NCBI RefSeq assembly: GCF_004104075.1
Contig: NZ_QOVK01000010.1
Span: 62,001-126,000 of the forward strand
Length of the DNA: 64,000 bases
DNA from: Leeuwenhoekiella polynyae
Lineage (GTDB): Bacteria > Bacteroidota > Bacteroidia > Flavobacteriales > Flavobacteriaceae
Direction: 5' to 3'
The notes beneath the pieces are model-generated. The model was not told the DNA's origin. It saw nothing but the letters and a program-made list of their open reading frames with translations, and ran no database searches. Each line of letters begins with the position of its first letter. The first letter of the stretch is position 1. This document shows positions 34,140 through 42,271 of the stretch, in pieces. The translations under genes were made by a program, and so were the position numbers.

Positions 34140-34844
34140 ATGCAGTTTACCGAAGAACAATTTAAAGAGGGGCAGGTTTTGTTATTTGACAAACCGCTCA
34201 ATTGGACCTCTTTTCAGTTGGTAAACAAAGTACGCTGGCTCATTCGCAAAGCCTATAAGATCAAAAAGATTAAGGTAGGTCACGCCGGCACCTTAGATCC
34301 ATTAGCAACTGGCTTGTTAATCATCTGCACCGGTAAGTTCACCAAGCGCATAGAAGAATTTATGGGTCAGGAAAAAGAATATACAGGCACTATTGTTTTA
34401 GGAGCCACAACACCTTCTTACGACTTAGAAACCGAAATTGACGCGACCTTTCCAACAGAACACCTCCATGAGGAATTGATTCAACATGCAACTGCGCAAT
34501 TCACCGGAAACATTCAGCAGAAACCACCTGTTTTTTCTGCTTTAAAAAAAGAAGGAAAACGCCTGTATGAATTTGCGAGAGCAGGCGAAGCAGTAGAAAT
34601 ACCGAGCAGAGAAGTGCAAATTTCAGAATTTGAAATCACCTGTATTGCGCTTCCTGAAGTTCACTTCCGCGTACGCTGCAGTAAGGGAACGTATATTAGA
34701 TCACTTGCGCACGACTTTGGTAAAGCCTTAGAAAGTGGCGGACATCTTTCCGCTTTGCGCAGAACAAAAATTGGTGATTTTGATGTCGCTAACGCTATAT
34801 CCTTAGAAAATTTTGAAACAGCCTTAAAACAGGCTGAAGCATAA
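34140..34844 (+). CDS. truB: tRNA pseudouridine(55) synthase
   Basis: A 234-aa TruB-family enzyme making pseudouridine 55 in the T-loop of tRNA. The catalytic Asp lies in VGHAGTLDPLATGLL (about 48-62). QKPPVFSALKKEGKRLYEFAR and CSKGTYIRSLAHD are the other family motifs. It lacks a long C-terminal PUA domain, as is common for the shorter bacterial members. It follows uppP by 40 bases and ends the cotranscribed cluster. Confidence 0.95.
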   Translation: MQFTEEQFKEGQVLLFDKPLNWTSFQLVNKVRWLIRKAYKIKKIKVGHAGTLDPLATGLLIICTGKFTKRIEEFMGQEKEYTGTIVLGATTPSYDLETEIDATFPTEHLHEELIQHATAQFTGNIQQKPPVFSALKKEGKRLYEFARAGEAVEIPSREVQISEFEITCIALPEVHFRVRCSKGTYIRSLAHDFGKALESGGHLSALRRTKIGDFDVANAISLENFETALKQAEA

Positions 34845-34901
34845 TACAATTCCTCTGTTTTTCTTCCGTTTTGTTTAACAGCCGCACACGCCGCGTTTTT
34901 G

Positions 34902-34909
34902 TATTTTTG
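34902..34909 (+). promoter_or_regulatory. Putative -7 box (TATTTTTG)
   Basis: Exact TAnnTTTG match ending 5 bases before the ATG of the TonB-like gene, which implies a very short or absent leader. Confidence 0.45.
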
Positions 34910-34914
34910 AACCG

Positions 34915-35649
34915 ATGAAACTATCACCTGAAGATAAAGCAATGTTGATCACCTTTACCGGTGCCAGTATCTTTGTGATTGTTTTTCTCTTTCTTACGGT
35001 GGCACCTTACGACACTTCTCAGGTAGAAGAATTCATTCCCATTCCCATAATCCAGGATGATCCAGAAGAAGAACTCCCAGAACTTCTTAACGAAGAAGAG
35101 TTACAACAAACGCAGCAAATGACTAATCAGGCTCAAAACAGCAACAGGCTGAAACGAGAAGCCAATCGGTATTTTAATCAGCAAAATGAAGTAGATAATG
35201 CTTTAAAAACCGATTCAGAAAATACAACGGCCTCTGAAGATGATCAGGGAGAAGATGAGAATTACCCGGACTATCAATCTCGAATCGCCGCACTGCGTCA
35301 AAAAAGAAGCCAGCAACAATCTTCTGGGGATACTGAAAAAACAGAAAAGATTTCTAAGGTAAATACTTCAAGTTACCGTCGAAGCACAGTTACCTATCAG
35401 CTTAAAGATCGAAATGCAATACAAATTCCGAATCCTGTTTATACCTGTGATGCCACAGGAAAAGTGGTCATCAACATTCAGGTAAATGGTATAGGTGGGA
35501 TTATGAAAGCTTATTTTAATAAAGCAGCATCAACCACAACAAACGGATGTCTGGTAGATCAAGCTTTAGAATATGCTGAGCAAGCTATTTTTAATAAAAG
35601 TGAACGAGATTCTCAGCTGGGCTCTATTACATTCGAGTTTCAAGGTTGA
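34915..35649 (+). CDS. TonB-like energy-transducing protein
   Basis: A 244-aa single-pass membrane protein: one N-terminal helix (about 11-29), a periplasmic linker rich in Glu, Gln and Asp (30-130; PEEELPELLNEEELQQTQQ) and a small C-terminal domain (about 160-244) with GKVVINIQVNGIGGIMKAYFN, which resembles TonB C-terminal folds. Two Cys (YTCDATG and NGCLVD) may form a disulphide. It lacks a classical Pro-rich linker, so it is best called TonB-like. The 3' end overlaps the convergent thioredoxin-like gene by 23 bases. Confidence 0.72.
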   Translation: MKLSPEDKAMLITFTGASIFVIVFLFLTVAPYDTSQVEEFIPIPIIQDDPEEELPELLNEEELQQTQQMTNQAQNSNRLKREANRYFNQQNEVDNALKTDSENTTASEDDQGEDENYPDYQSRIAALRQKRSQQQSSGDTEKTEKISKVNTSSYRRSTVTYQLKDRNAIQIPNPVYTCDATGKVVINIQVNGIGGIMKAYFNKAASTTTNGCLVDQALEYAEQAIFNKSERDSQLGSITFEFQG

Positions 35650-36265
35650 GGACGCGTAAGATTTCGGCTAGTTCTTTAACAACCGATTTTCCTTTATCTT
35701 GATTGTACCACTGTTGCAAACTTTCTTTAAAAGTTGCCGTAACCACATCATTTTCTTCCTTAAAATCATCTACCAGCTTTTGAGCCGCCTGAGAACGCGA
35801 ACCCCAATCCATCAAAACAGAATCATCTTTAGGATCTTGTATAATAAGCTTGGGTATAGACTTAGAGCCGTTAGTCAAAAACGCATCCATCAACTGTGGA
35901 TTTTCATCCCGAAGAACCAATTTTAAATCTATCGCCGGCTGTAGTTCTGCTATCTTCTGCATAACTGCCACTGCCGGTGGGGCATCACCACACCAGCTTT
36001 CTGTAATCACCAACCAATTTAAAGATCGGTTTAATTCAGTAATGAGCTTTTGCTGCTCTTCAGTAAAACGCAAAATCTTATCCCAACGTTTCATCCTGCG
36101 ATAATTGAGAACGGTATAATTAGATAAAGCTTCGGTTTGTGTATGGCCGGTGCTGGTAAACGACTCTGCGTGGTTTTCAACAAGTAAGCGATACTCTGCA
36201 TAGGTCATCGCATTTTTAAATGCTTTGGTTACCAGATCTTGCTTTTCTAAGGTAGTTATAGTCAT
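35627..36265 (-). CDS. Thioredoxin-fold protein with a single active-site cysteine
   Basis: A 212-aa cytosolic protein. The thioredoxin core is at WLVITESWCGDAPPAVAVMQKI (about 83-104, given here broken only by the text). The usual CXXC is reduced to CGDA, with one Cys, as in many Bacteroidota members of this family, and the cis-Pro region is KSIPKLII (about 134-141). With a single Cys it may act as a monothiol exchange protein or bind a partner instead of oxidising dithiols. Overlaps the convergent TonB-like gene by 23 bases. Confidence 0.8.
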   Translation of the reverse strand: MTITTLEKQDLVTKAFKNAMTYAEYRLLVENHAESFTSTGHTQTEALSNYTVLNYRRMKRWDKILRFTEEQQKLITELNRSLNWLVITESWCGDAPPAVAVMQKIAELQPAIDLKLVLRDENPQLMDAFLTNGSKSIPKLIIQDPKDDSVLMDWGSRSQAAQKLVDDFKEENDVVTATFKESLQQWYNQDKGKSVVKELAEILRVLNLETRM

Positions 36266-36359
36266 AAAGAAAAAGTCGCTGTTTTTTTAGTGAACTTACA
36301 ATCTAAAAAACAAACTACTCGCGCAAGATTAAATATCTTTAAGCTCTTAAACTTTACTT

Positions 36360-36935
36360 ATGGAAAAACACAAATGTGGCTGGTGCGTGGGCGATAAACT
36401 TTATGAGGCGTATCACGATACAGAATGGGGCGTGCCGGTTTATGACGATGCCCGGCTTTTTGAATTCCTGATCTTAGAAACCTTTCAGGCCGGGTTGAGT
36501 TGGATCACTATTTTGCGCAAGCGCGAAAACTTCCGCGAAGCGCTTGATAATTTCGATTATAAAAAGATCGCTAATTATTCTGAATCTAAACTTCGAGAAC
36601 TGCTCAGCAACCCCGGAATCATCAGAAACAAACTAAAGGTCAACGCAACGGTTTCTAACGCTAAAGCTTTTATGAAGATTCAGGAAGAATTTGGTAGTTT
36701 TTCAAAATACATCTGGAGTTTTGTAGATTATAAACCGGTTCAGAATTCTGTAATTTATTACAAAGAAGCCCCGGCGACAACAGCGATTAGCGATGCACTT
36801 TCAAAAGATCTAAAAAAAAGAGGGTTCAAGTTTACCGGTTCGACCGTAGTTTATGCGCATATGCAAGCCACCGGAATGGTAAATGATCACGAAGTGAATT
36901 GCTTTAGATATGCTGAAATGAAAGCGCTAGGTTAA
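36360..36935 (+). CDS. tag: DNA-3-methyladenine glycosylase I
   Basis: A 191-aa base-excision repair enzyme of the Tag family, removing 3-methyladenine from DNA. The N-terminal zinc-binding Cys lies in KCGWCVGD, and the YHDTEWGVPVYDDARLFE segment and the glutamate in LETFQAGLSWITILRKRENFR (about 39-58) form the base-binding pocket. C-terminal VNDHEVNCFRY provides the remaining His and Cys zinc ligands. Length is normal. It overlaps the convergent aat gene by 9 bases. The ATL protein at 8413 would act on a different set of alkyl lesions. Confidence 0.94.
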   Translation: MEKHKCGWCVGDKLYEAYHDTEWGVPVYDDARLFEFLILETFQAGLSWITILRKRENFREALDNFDYKKIANYSESKLRELLSNPGIIRNKLKVNATVSNAKAFMKIQEEFGSFSKYIWSFVDYKPVQNSVIYYKEAPATTAISDALSKDLKKRGFKFTGSTVVYAHMQATGMVNDHEVNCFRYAEMKALG

Positions 36936-37568
36936 AACAGATAAGAATTCTGCTCTGGATATCTCAGCTGCTCCCATACTTTCAAGATGCTCTGTATAAA
37001 CCTGGCAATCTATTAATTTGTAATTGTTTTTCTGAAGTTTTTGCGCCAAAGTAATCAGAGCTACTTTACTGGCATTGCTGGTTTTTGCAAACATACTTTC
37101 GCCACAAAAGACCTTCTTTTCTTTTAAATTTATTCCATAAAGACCGCCTACTAATGTGTCGCTTTCCCATATCTCAACAGATTCTGCGAAACCTTGTTTA
37201 TGGAGTTCTAGATAAGCATCTACCATTTCATTAGTAATCCACGTACCGTACTGACCGTCGCGTTCAATACGCTTACAATTTAAGATCACATCTAAAAAAG
37301 CCGTATTAAAAGTCACTTTAAACCGTTGCTCCCGCAAGACCTTTCGCATGGTTTTAGAAACGTGAATATTTTCAGGAACCAGAACCATTCGGGGATCTGG
37401 AGACCACCATAAAACAGGTTGACCATCATTATACCATGGGAAGATTCCTTTAGAATAAGCATCAATCAAACGCTTTACCGTTAGATCTGCACCCACTGCC
37501 AGCAGTCCGTCTGCATCTGCAAGGCTGTAATCTGGAAATGGCTGATCTGGAGTTATGAAAACGATAAT
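36927..37568 (-). CDS. aat: Leucyl/phenylalanyl-tRNA-protein transferase, apparent AUU start
   Basis: Transfers Leu or Phe from tRNA to N-terminal Arg/Lys of proteins, marking them for the N-end rule. Motifs are intact: YSKGIFPWYNDGQPVLWWSP, GTWITNEMVDAYLELH, GGLYGI, FCGESMF and LIDCQVYTEHLESMGA. The first ATG/GTG/TTG in frame is GTG at 37496, which would remove about 24 residues that belong to the family (PFPDYSLADADGLLAVGADL). Reading upstream, the frame stays open to a TAA at 37569-37571. The codon right after it is ATT (37566-37568), then ATC GTT TTC. ATT in the position of the normal ATG gives 213 aa, the usual length. The start is the uncertain part; the function is not. Confidence 0.82.
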   Translation of the reverse strand: MIVFITPDQPFPDYSLADADGLLAVGADLTVKRLIDAYSKGIFPWYNDGQPVLWWSPDPRMVLVPENIHVSKTMRKVLREQRFKVTFNTAFLDVILNCKRIERDGQYGTWITNEMVDAYLELHKQGFAESVEIWESDTLVGGLYGINLKEKKVFCGESMFAKTSNASKVALITLAQKLQKNNYKLIDCQVYTEHLESMGAAEISRAEFLSVLT

Positions 37569-37645
37569 TTATGATTTTAATAAAAAACTGCAGCTTACTT
37601 TGTTTAATTGCTATTTTTTTTCGAAATTTAAAGTAACCTATTCGA

Positions 37646-37653
37646 TAATTTTG
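37646..37653 (+). promoter_or_regulatory. Orphan -7 box (TAATTTTG) with no gene downstream
   Basis: Exact TAnnTTTG match on the plus strand in a gap where both flanking genes are on the minus strand. A TTTA about 15 bases upstream is a weak -33 candidate. A terminator lies 50 bases downstream. Confidence 0.35.
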
Positions 37654-37659
37654 TTCATC

Positions 37660-37730
37660 ATTGCTTTTTTAGTTTATTAAATAGGTTAACCTAAAACCAA
37701 TTAAAAAGCTCTTTAACCAGAGCTTTTTTC
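37660..37730 (+). ncRNA. Candidate small RNA between aat and the DUF3127 gene
   Basis: A promoter-like TAATTTTG at 37646-37653 is followed about 50 bases later by a plus-strand terminator hairpin (37703-37728) with a T-rich tail, giving a predicted transcript of about 70 nt. No open frame of note lies in it and no plus-strand gene ends nearby (tag ends 770 bases upstream, with aat in between). Evidence is limited to these two signals. Confidence 0.3.
37703..37728 (+). terminator. Orphan plus-strand terminator
   Basis: A 10-bp stem (AAAAAGCTCT / AGAGCTTTTT) with loop TTAACC and tail TTCTTTTT. No protein gene on the plus strand ends near it. Confidence 0.75.
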
Positions 37731-37770
37731 TTTTTACAAAAGCTAGACTCACGAACTTTAATAACAAAAA

Positions 37771-37805
37771 ATACCCCGGAAACTTATAAAAAGCACCCGG
37801 GGTAT
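37771..37805 (-). terminator. Terminator of the DUF3127 gene
   Basis: A 9-bp stem (ATACCCCGG / CCGGGGTAT), A-rich on the left so that minus-strand RNA has a U-tail, 22 bases past the stop of the DUF3127 gene. Confidence 0.85.
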
Positions 37806-37826
37806 TCGTTGTATTTAACGTGCTTT

Positions 37827-38204
37827 TTAGAAAGGCAAATCATCATGATCATCATCACTAAAGTCTGATGCCGGCTCAAACTGGTCTGCTGGTGGAACCG
37901 GTGGCATACCTGCTGCCGGAGCTCCCGCCTGAATATTTTCTATTCTCCAACCTTGTATGCTGTTGAAATATTTAGTCTCTCCTTGTGGGTTTACCCATTC
38001 TCTTCCACGTAGATTGATGCTGATTTTTACATTCTGACCTACATTAAAGTTATTAAGTAAGTCTGTTTTATCTTGTACAAACTCAACCATTATCGTTTGT
38101 GGATACTGCTCTTCGGTAATTACAACAACCTCTCGCTTTCTAAAACCATTGCTTCCAAAGGTTTGTGTTTCTCCTATCAATTTAATTTTTCCCTGTACTT
38201 CCAT
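37827..38204 (-). CDS. DUF3127 protein (OB-fold, SSB-like tail)
   Basis: A 125-aa protein of the DUF3127 family, predicted to have an OB-fold (residues 1-92; REVVVITEEQYPQTIMVEF, VGQNVKISINLRGREW, YFNSIQGWRI). A Pro/Ala-rich linker follows (APAAGMPPVPPADQ), and the C-terminus is strongly acidic and ends DDDHDDLPF. That ending closely mimics the DDDIPF tip with which single-stranded DNA-binding protein recruits repair and replication partners. Binding of single-stranded nucleic acid is inferred. It lies downstream of the flavin reductase gene on the same strand with a 34-base gap. Confidence 0.82.
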   Translation of the reverse strand: MEVQGKIKLIGETQTFGSNGFRKREVVVITEEQYPQTIMVEFVQDKTDLLNNFNVGQNVKISINLRGREWVNPQGETKYFNSIQGWRIENIQAGAPAAGMPPVPPADQFEPASDFSDDDHDDLPF

Positions 38205-38238
38205 TTCTGTCGTTTTGATGTTTTATATGCCTGTTCTC

Positions 38239-39120
38239 TTAGGCTAAAATTAATTTCCAGGCATCGCCTGTATTATCTTGCTGAATCAGTTTTTGAATCT
38301 CTTTATGCAAAGCTACCGTATCACCGGTAGTTACCAAATTTTGTAGCGATGAGTTTTCATCTAAATATTTTGCCACAGCATCAGCATCAGGCATTAGTTC
38401 TACATTCCCCAGACGTCCCAGATCATTTCCGGTAAGAATGGTACTCATACGTATTGCTTCTGGCAAGGCATCAACGCCTACACCTAAATTACGCAAAGGT
38501 TTTGGCACTTCAAACATTCCATCTATTGCACGGGTATACCAGTTACCCCCCATACGCGCAACGAGGTCTAGTTTATGCTCGTCTAAAGTATTGGCTTCTG
38601 TCAACACCGCTTTTTGAATATGAATTTTTACAATCTCACAAATCACCAGGTTTCCTGCACCGCCTTCAGTACCCAAAGCCACTACATCTTTTACTTTACA
38701 TTCTAACTGAACCGGAGATTCTTTTACTCGAAAAGGCTTAACCAGCTCTGAATTTTCTTTAGTAAAACCCGCTTTTATAAATTCGTCTACGCCGGCATCA
38801 TATTCTGTACTTGCTAGTGACATCTGTTGTACCATCGCATAATTAACGATGTTGATCACCACTTCTTTTGTTTCTAAAATATTTTCTAACGTGTGTTTTG
38901 TAGTGTTATCTCGGCCTCTTCTTACAGGGGAAAAAACTACAACAGGTGGATTCGAACTAAACACATTAAAAAAACTATAAGGCGCCAAATTAGGATTACC
39001 TTTAGCGTCTAAAGTGCTTGCAAAAGCAATGGGTCTAGGCCCTACAGAACCAGATAACACACTGTAAATTTGCGAATTATCAGTCACTTTAGGGTCTATA
39101 CTTAAGATTTCTGTACTCAT
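38239..39120 (-). CDS. Flavin reductase-like / flavoredoxin protein
   Basis: A 293-aa FMN-binding split-barrel protein of the flavin reductase-like family. Family features are YSVLSGSVGPRPIAFAST with the following NLAPYSFFN and PPVVVFSPVRR (about 15-65) and the central DKFIKAGFT-like segment. The C-terminal extension beyond about residue 210 is of unknown role. ATG 39120 is chosen over 39141 because a TACCTTTG promoter box ends only four bases upstream of it. It probably reduces or carries flavin; the partner enzyme is not evident. Confidence 0.83.
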   Translation of the reverse strand: MSTEILSIDPKVTDNSQIYSVLSGSVGPRPIAFASTLDAKGNPNLAPYSFFNVFSSNPPVVVFSPVRRGRDNTTKHTLENILETKEVVINIVNYAMVQQMSLASTEYDAGVDEFIKAGFTKENSELVKPFRVKESPVQLECKVKDVVALGTEGGAGNLVICEIVKIHIQKAVLTEANTLDEHKLDLVARMGGNWYTRAIDGMFEVPKPLRNLGVGVDALPEAIRMSTILTGNDLGRLGNVELMPDADAVAKYLDENSSLQNLVTTGDTVALHKEIQKLIQQDNTGDAWKLILA

Positions 39121-39124
39121 GTCG

Positions 39125-39132
39125 CAAAGGTA
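39125..39132 (-). promoter_or_regulatory. Putative -7 box (TACCTTTG) of the flavin reductase gene
   Basis: Minus-strand TACCTTTG, an exact match to TAnnTTTG, ends four bases from the ATG at 39120. The transcript would be nearly leaderless, which excludes the earlier ATG at 39141. Confidence 0.5.
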
Positions 39133-39269
39133 GTCAACCACTTCAATACTTAAAACCGTTTTGAATACAATAATTCTTTAAGAAATACTTTATATTTAAA
39201 TTGGGTCAACTTTGTAATTTGGGGCTTGTATGCTACCTCTAGGAGAGCCCACGTGGCATTCGTTAGAAA

Positions 39270-39391
39270 CAAATTTTCAATTTCGCGGCAAGCCTCGGAG
39301 TATTAACCCCTTTGGCGGTGCCAATAAATACTGTAATGACTATCAACTTTGAGGTATTCCTCGAAAGATTATAATCTCGATTATTGAGTAA
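39270..39391. repeat. Composite dispersed repeat (A then B subtype) upstream of histidine kinase
   Basis: The A part (39270-39327) carries CGCGGCAAGCCTCGG and ends CGGTGCCAATAAA. The B part ends in CTCGATTATTGAG (39376-39388) followed by TAAA, 18 bases before the kinase ATG. The A part is the closest relative of the copy translated inside the second SGNH hydrolase. Confidence 0.8.
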
Positions 39392-39406
39392 AAAGAACAT
39401 GTTCCT

Positions 39407-40564
39407 ATGAATTTTAATACAGATCAGCGCTTTATACGCTGGTTTATCATTTTTGCGGCAGTTGTCATCACTGCATTAATTCTCTGGAATGTCTCCTTGT
39501 TTTTTGACCAACTCAAACAGGCAGAGCGTGACCGCATGGAAGTATGGGCTTCATCAATGGAAGCTTTTAATACCGAGGACATCAACCAGTATTATGCACT
39601 AAGTCAGAAAATCAACTCCAAAAATCAGTATATACCTATAATCATAACCGATTATAAGGATAGCATTGTAAACAGCATCAATATTCCTGAAGGCGTTCTG
39701 GACGATCCTATTCAATCCCAGGAAATTTTGATGGAAATGGCCGCAGAAAACGATCCTATACGCATCGACATATTGGGTGGAGAACTTTGGTATGCCTATT
39801 ACGGGCATTCTCCCGTGATCAATCAGTTGAAGTATTTTCCTGTAGTGCTTGTAATAATTGTAATCTTATTTATCGGAGTTATTTACTTTTTCTACGCCAC
39901 CTCAAAAGCTTCCGAACAAAACCTGTTATGGGCCGGTATGGCTAAAGAAACAGCACATCAGATAGGAACTCCACTTTCCTCTTTAGTAGGGTGGACCGAA
40001 ATTTTAAAAGCCGAAAATGTAAATCCCGAGTACATTGAAGAAATAAACAAAGACATCAACCGTCTAGAAACGATTACCGGCAGGTTTTCAAAAATTGGAA
40101 GTATACCGAAACTAGACGCAACAAATATTATCACTGAAACTCAGGAAGCCTTTGAATATCTTGCTAACAGAAGTTCAAAGCTTATAGACTTTGAAATCGA
40201 TGTTCCGCCAAAAGGACAACTTTTTGTAATGCTGAATAAAGAGCTATACGCCTGGAGTATTGAGAATCTGGTGAAGAATGCCATCGATGCTATGAAGGGT
40301 AAAGGAAAGTTAACCCTAACCATCAAGCGAGACACAAGGTATGTTAGAATTTTGATTTCTGATACCGGCAAGGGTATTCCTAAAATGAATTTCTCAACTA
40401 TTTTTGAACCTGGTTATACAACAAAAAAGCGGGGCTGGGGACTAGGCTTATCACTCACAAAACGCATTATTGAAGAATATCACGACGGTCAGGTGCGTGT
40501 GCTGAATAGTGAGATCAACAAAGGAACTACGTTTCAAATCGCTTTAAAACTTATTGAATCATGA
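39407..40564 (+). CDS. Membrane sensor histidine kinase
   Basis: A 385-aa histidine kinase with membrane helices at about 12-33 and 143-163 that enclose a roughly 110-residue periplasmic sensor region. The acceptor is H184 in AKETAHQIGTPLSSL, the ATP domain has NLVKNAIDAM (N box), SDTGKGIP (G1) and KKRGWGLGLSLTKRI (G2). No response regulator is adjacent. It overlaps the Nudix gene by 4 bases (ATGA), so the two are coupled. The signal is unknown. Confidence 0.9.
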   Translation: MNFNTDQRFIRWFIIFAAVVITALILWNVSLFFDQLKQAERDRMEVWASSMEAFNTEDINQYYALSQKINSKNQYIPIIITDYKDSIVNSINIPEGVLDDPIQSQEILMEMAAENDPIRIDILGGELWYAYYGHSPVINQLKYFPVVLVIIVILFIGVIYFFYATSKASEQNLLWAGMAKETAHQIGTPLSSLVGWTEILKAENVNPEYIEEINKDINRLETITGRFSKIGSIPKLDATNIITETQEAFEYLANRSSKLIDFEIDVPPKGQLFVMLNKELYAWSIENLVKNAIDAMKGKGKLTLTIKRDTRYVRILISDTGKGIPKMNFSTIFEPGYTTKKRGWGLGLSLTKRIIEEYHDGQVRVLNSEINKGTTFQIALKLIES

Positions 40565-41148
40565 ATGATAATGTGAGGAATATGCAGGTGAGCATTCTTT
40601 CAGACAATTGGTACACTTTAAAAAAGGTAGAGTTTGAGTACCTCAACAACAGTAAACAATGGGAAAAGCAATCTCGTGAAGCTTACGACCGGGGTAACGG
40701 TGCTGTGGTTCTGCTTTATAATACCGATAAAAAAACGGTAATCCTCACACGACAGTTTAGAATGCCTACGTATCTCAATAAAAATAAAGACGGGATGATG
40801 ATTGAAGCTTGTGCCGGCTTACTGGATGAGAACGACCCTAAAACGGCTATTTTAAAAGAAATTGAAGAAGAAACCGGATACCGTATAAAAACGGTTGAAA
40901 AAGTCTTTGAATCTTATATGTCTCCGGGTTCTGTTACCGAAATTCTCTACTTTTTTATAGCAGAATATTCTGAAAAAGAAAAAGTCTCAGAAGGTGGTGG
41001 CGCAACAGATGAAACCGAAAACATTGAAGTACTTGAATATCAATTCAAGGAGGCATTAGACCTAATTAAAACGGGCGCAATTAAAGATGCTAAAACCATT
41101 ATGTTGCTACAATATGCTCAAATAAATCTGGAGAATCTTATGAAATAA
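40561..41148 (+). CDS. Nudix hydrolase, GDP-mannose pyrophosphatase-like
   Basis: A 195-aa Nudix enzyme similar to NudK/ADP-sugar pyrophosphatases. The Nudix box spans about 80-102 with the core ILKEIEEETGY, preceded by MMIEACAGLLDE. NDKTVILTRQFRMPTY-like sequence upstream is usual for NDP-sugar hydrolases of this subgroup. It would cleave a nucleotide sugar to sugar phosphate and NMP. Start overlaps the kinase stop in ATGA. Substrate preference is not certain from sequence. Confidence 0.85.
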   Translation: MNDNVRNMQVSILSDNWYTLKKVEFEYLNNSKQWEKQSREAYDRGNGAVVLLYNTDKKTVILTRQFRMPTYLNKNKDGMMIEACAGLLDENDPKTAILKEIEEETGYRIKTVEKVFESYMSPGSVTEILYFFIAEYSEKEKVSEGGGATDETENIEVLEYQFKEALDLIKTGAIKDAKTIMLLQYAQINLENLMK

Positions 41149-41180
41149 TTTAATTTCGCAAGACAACCAACCTATCTCCT

Positions 41181-41534
41181 ATGGCTTCTAAGTACGTGAA
41201 ATTTGGGGAATCCAAACTGCGTAATAACTGTCCTAAATGCTTTGCCCAAGATGGGCTCACGTTTACCTTTTTTAATAAGTTAGAGGAGAATAAGCTCATT
41301 AAACGATCTACTAAAGAAGTGAAGGGAGAGCTTAATTGCAGCCATTGTGAGTCTATGATATACCCCGGCCTTTGGACCGATGAGATCGACCGGGTATATT
41401 TATATAATCTGAAACGCTTTGGGAACCCTGACACCTACACGCGCTATAAGCCTTTAGCTATAATTATCTTAATCGCTATTGTAGTTGCCGGTGCAGCTGT
41501 GGCATTTGCCATTTACAAGTTTCAAACTCCTTAG
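41181..41534 (+). CDS. Hypothetical tail-anchored protein with two CXXC pairs
   Basis: A 117-aa protein that I cannot assign. It has NNCPKCFAQ (C16, C19) and LNCSHCES (C52, C55), two CXXC knuckles that together could bind one zinc as a ribbon, and a C-terminal membrane helix (about 91-112) with a short tail, so it should be anchored facing the cytosol. It follows the kinase and Nudix genes on the same strand. Its last four bases overlap the convergent hit gene. Confidence 0.6.
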   Translation: MASKYVKFGESKLRNNCPKCFAQDGLTFTFFNKLEENKLIKRSTKEVKGELNCSHCESMIYPGLWTDEIDRVYLYNLKRFGNPDTYTRYKPLAIIILIAIVVAGAAVAFAIYKFQTP

Positions 41535-41920
41535 AGAGCTGCCTGTATTTTTTCGGCTAAGGCTTTAAACGCTTCTGCTTCCATTTTAGTTTTTGAAATA
41601 AAACGAGCGTCTTCCATTGAAGTCAACGGAATCAAATGCACATGTACATGGGGCACTTCAAGGCCTATTACAGAAACACCTATACGCTTACACTCCACAA
41701 CCTGTTCTAATGCTTTTGCAACCTTTCGGCTAAAAGCCATAAGTGCCATATAATCTGCTTCCGGAAGATCAAATATTTTATTTACTTCCTTCTTAGGAAT
41801 ACAAAGCGTGTGACCCTTTGCATTAGGATTTATATCTAAAATCGCGATGTGTTTCTCATCTTCGGCAACAATATAACCGGGGATTTCGCGATTGATTATT
41901 TTAGTGAAAATAGATGCCAT
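41531..41920 (-). CDS. HIT family hydrolase (HINT-like)
   Basis: A 129-aa nucleotide hydrolase/transferase. The histidine triad is HVHVHLIPL (about 93-101), with FTKIINREIPGYIVAEDE at the N-terminus and NAKGHTLCIPKKEV in the middle, all typical of HINT-type proteins that hydrolyse AMP-lysine and related phosphoramidates. In related genomes it commonly directly follows greA; here greA (minus strand, 50278-50754) is about 8.3 kb away, with the SusC-SusD-esterase locus in between. Confidence 0.92.
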   Translation of the reverse strand: MASIFTKIINREIPGYIVAEDEKHIAILDINPNAKGHTLCIPKKEVNKIFDLPEADYMALMAFSRKVAKALEQVVECKRIGVSVIGLEVPHVHVHLIPLTSMEDARFISKTKMEAEAFKALAEKIQAAL

Positions 41921-42271
41921 AATTTCTGTTTTTTCTGGTAACAGTCAGTCAAAATAACTCTTCTAATATTAAAGACCAAATAATTATGATGCAACACACA
42001 AAAAATATTAACACCAATTTAACTACCGCTAAATTATAAATTATAAAATCCAAAATTTAGTTAAAAAATTAATTTTCGTTTAAAAAAACCCAAATAAAAT
42101 ACATAAAACTTTCTACAACAATTTATTTGTAAATGAATTAATAATTCATAATCAATCTGATTTTTGTCGTTTGTCGATGCCGCATTGTCGTCTGCCTATT
42201 TATTTATGTTTTTTTTTAGATTATCTGGTATTTAGTATCCTTAACATTTCAATCATACTAACATAACATTT
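41921..42271. other. AT-rich control region upstream of the susC-type gene
   Basis: A 351-base divergent spacer, very AT-rich. Around 42166-42195 TTGTCG or TTTGTCG occurs three times within about 30 bases (the last after GCCGCA), which could be a regulator site for the SusC-SusD operon. A short palindrome TGAATTAATAATTCA lies near 42133. No TAnnTTTG box stands out. Confidence 0.4.

Noticed and set aside
36927-37496. aat as a pseudogene truncated at GTG
   Set aside because: The missing N-terminal residues are encoded in frame just upstream; the problem is only the start codon.
37827-38204. Treating the DUF3127 gene as ssb
   Set aside because: The OB-fold and tail are SSB-like, but the core does not match the SSB family and the length is short, so only the domain name is used.
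42166-42195. TTGTCG repeats before susC as a proven operator
   Set aside because: Only three short copies with uneven spacing; no cognate regulator is adjacent. It is mentioned as a possibility in the spacer entry only.
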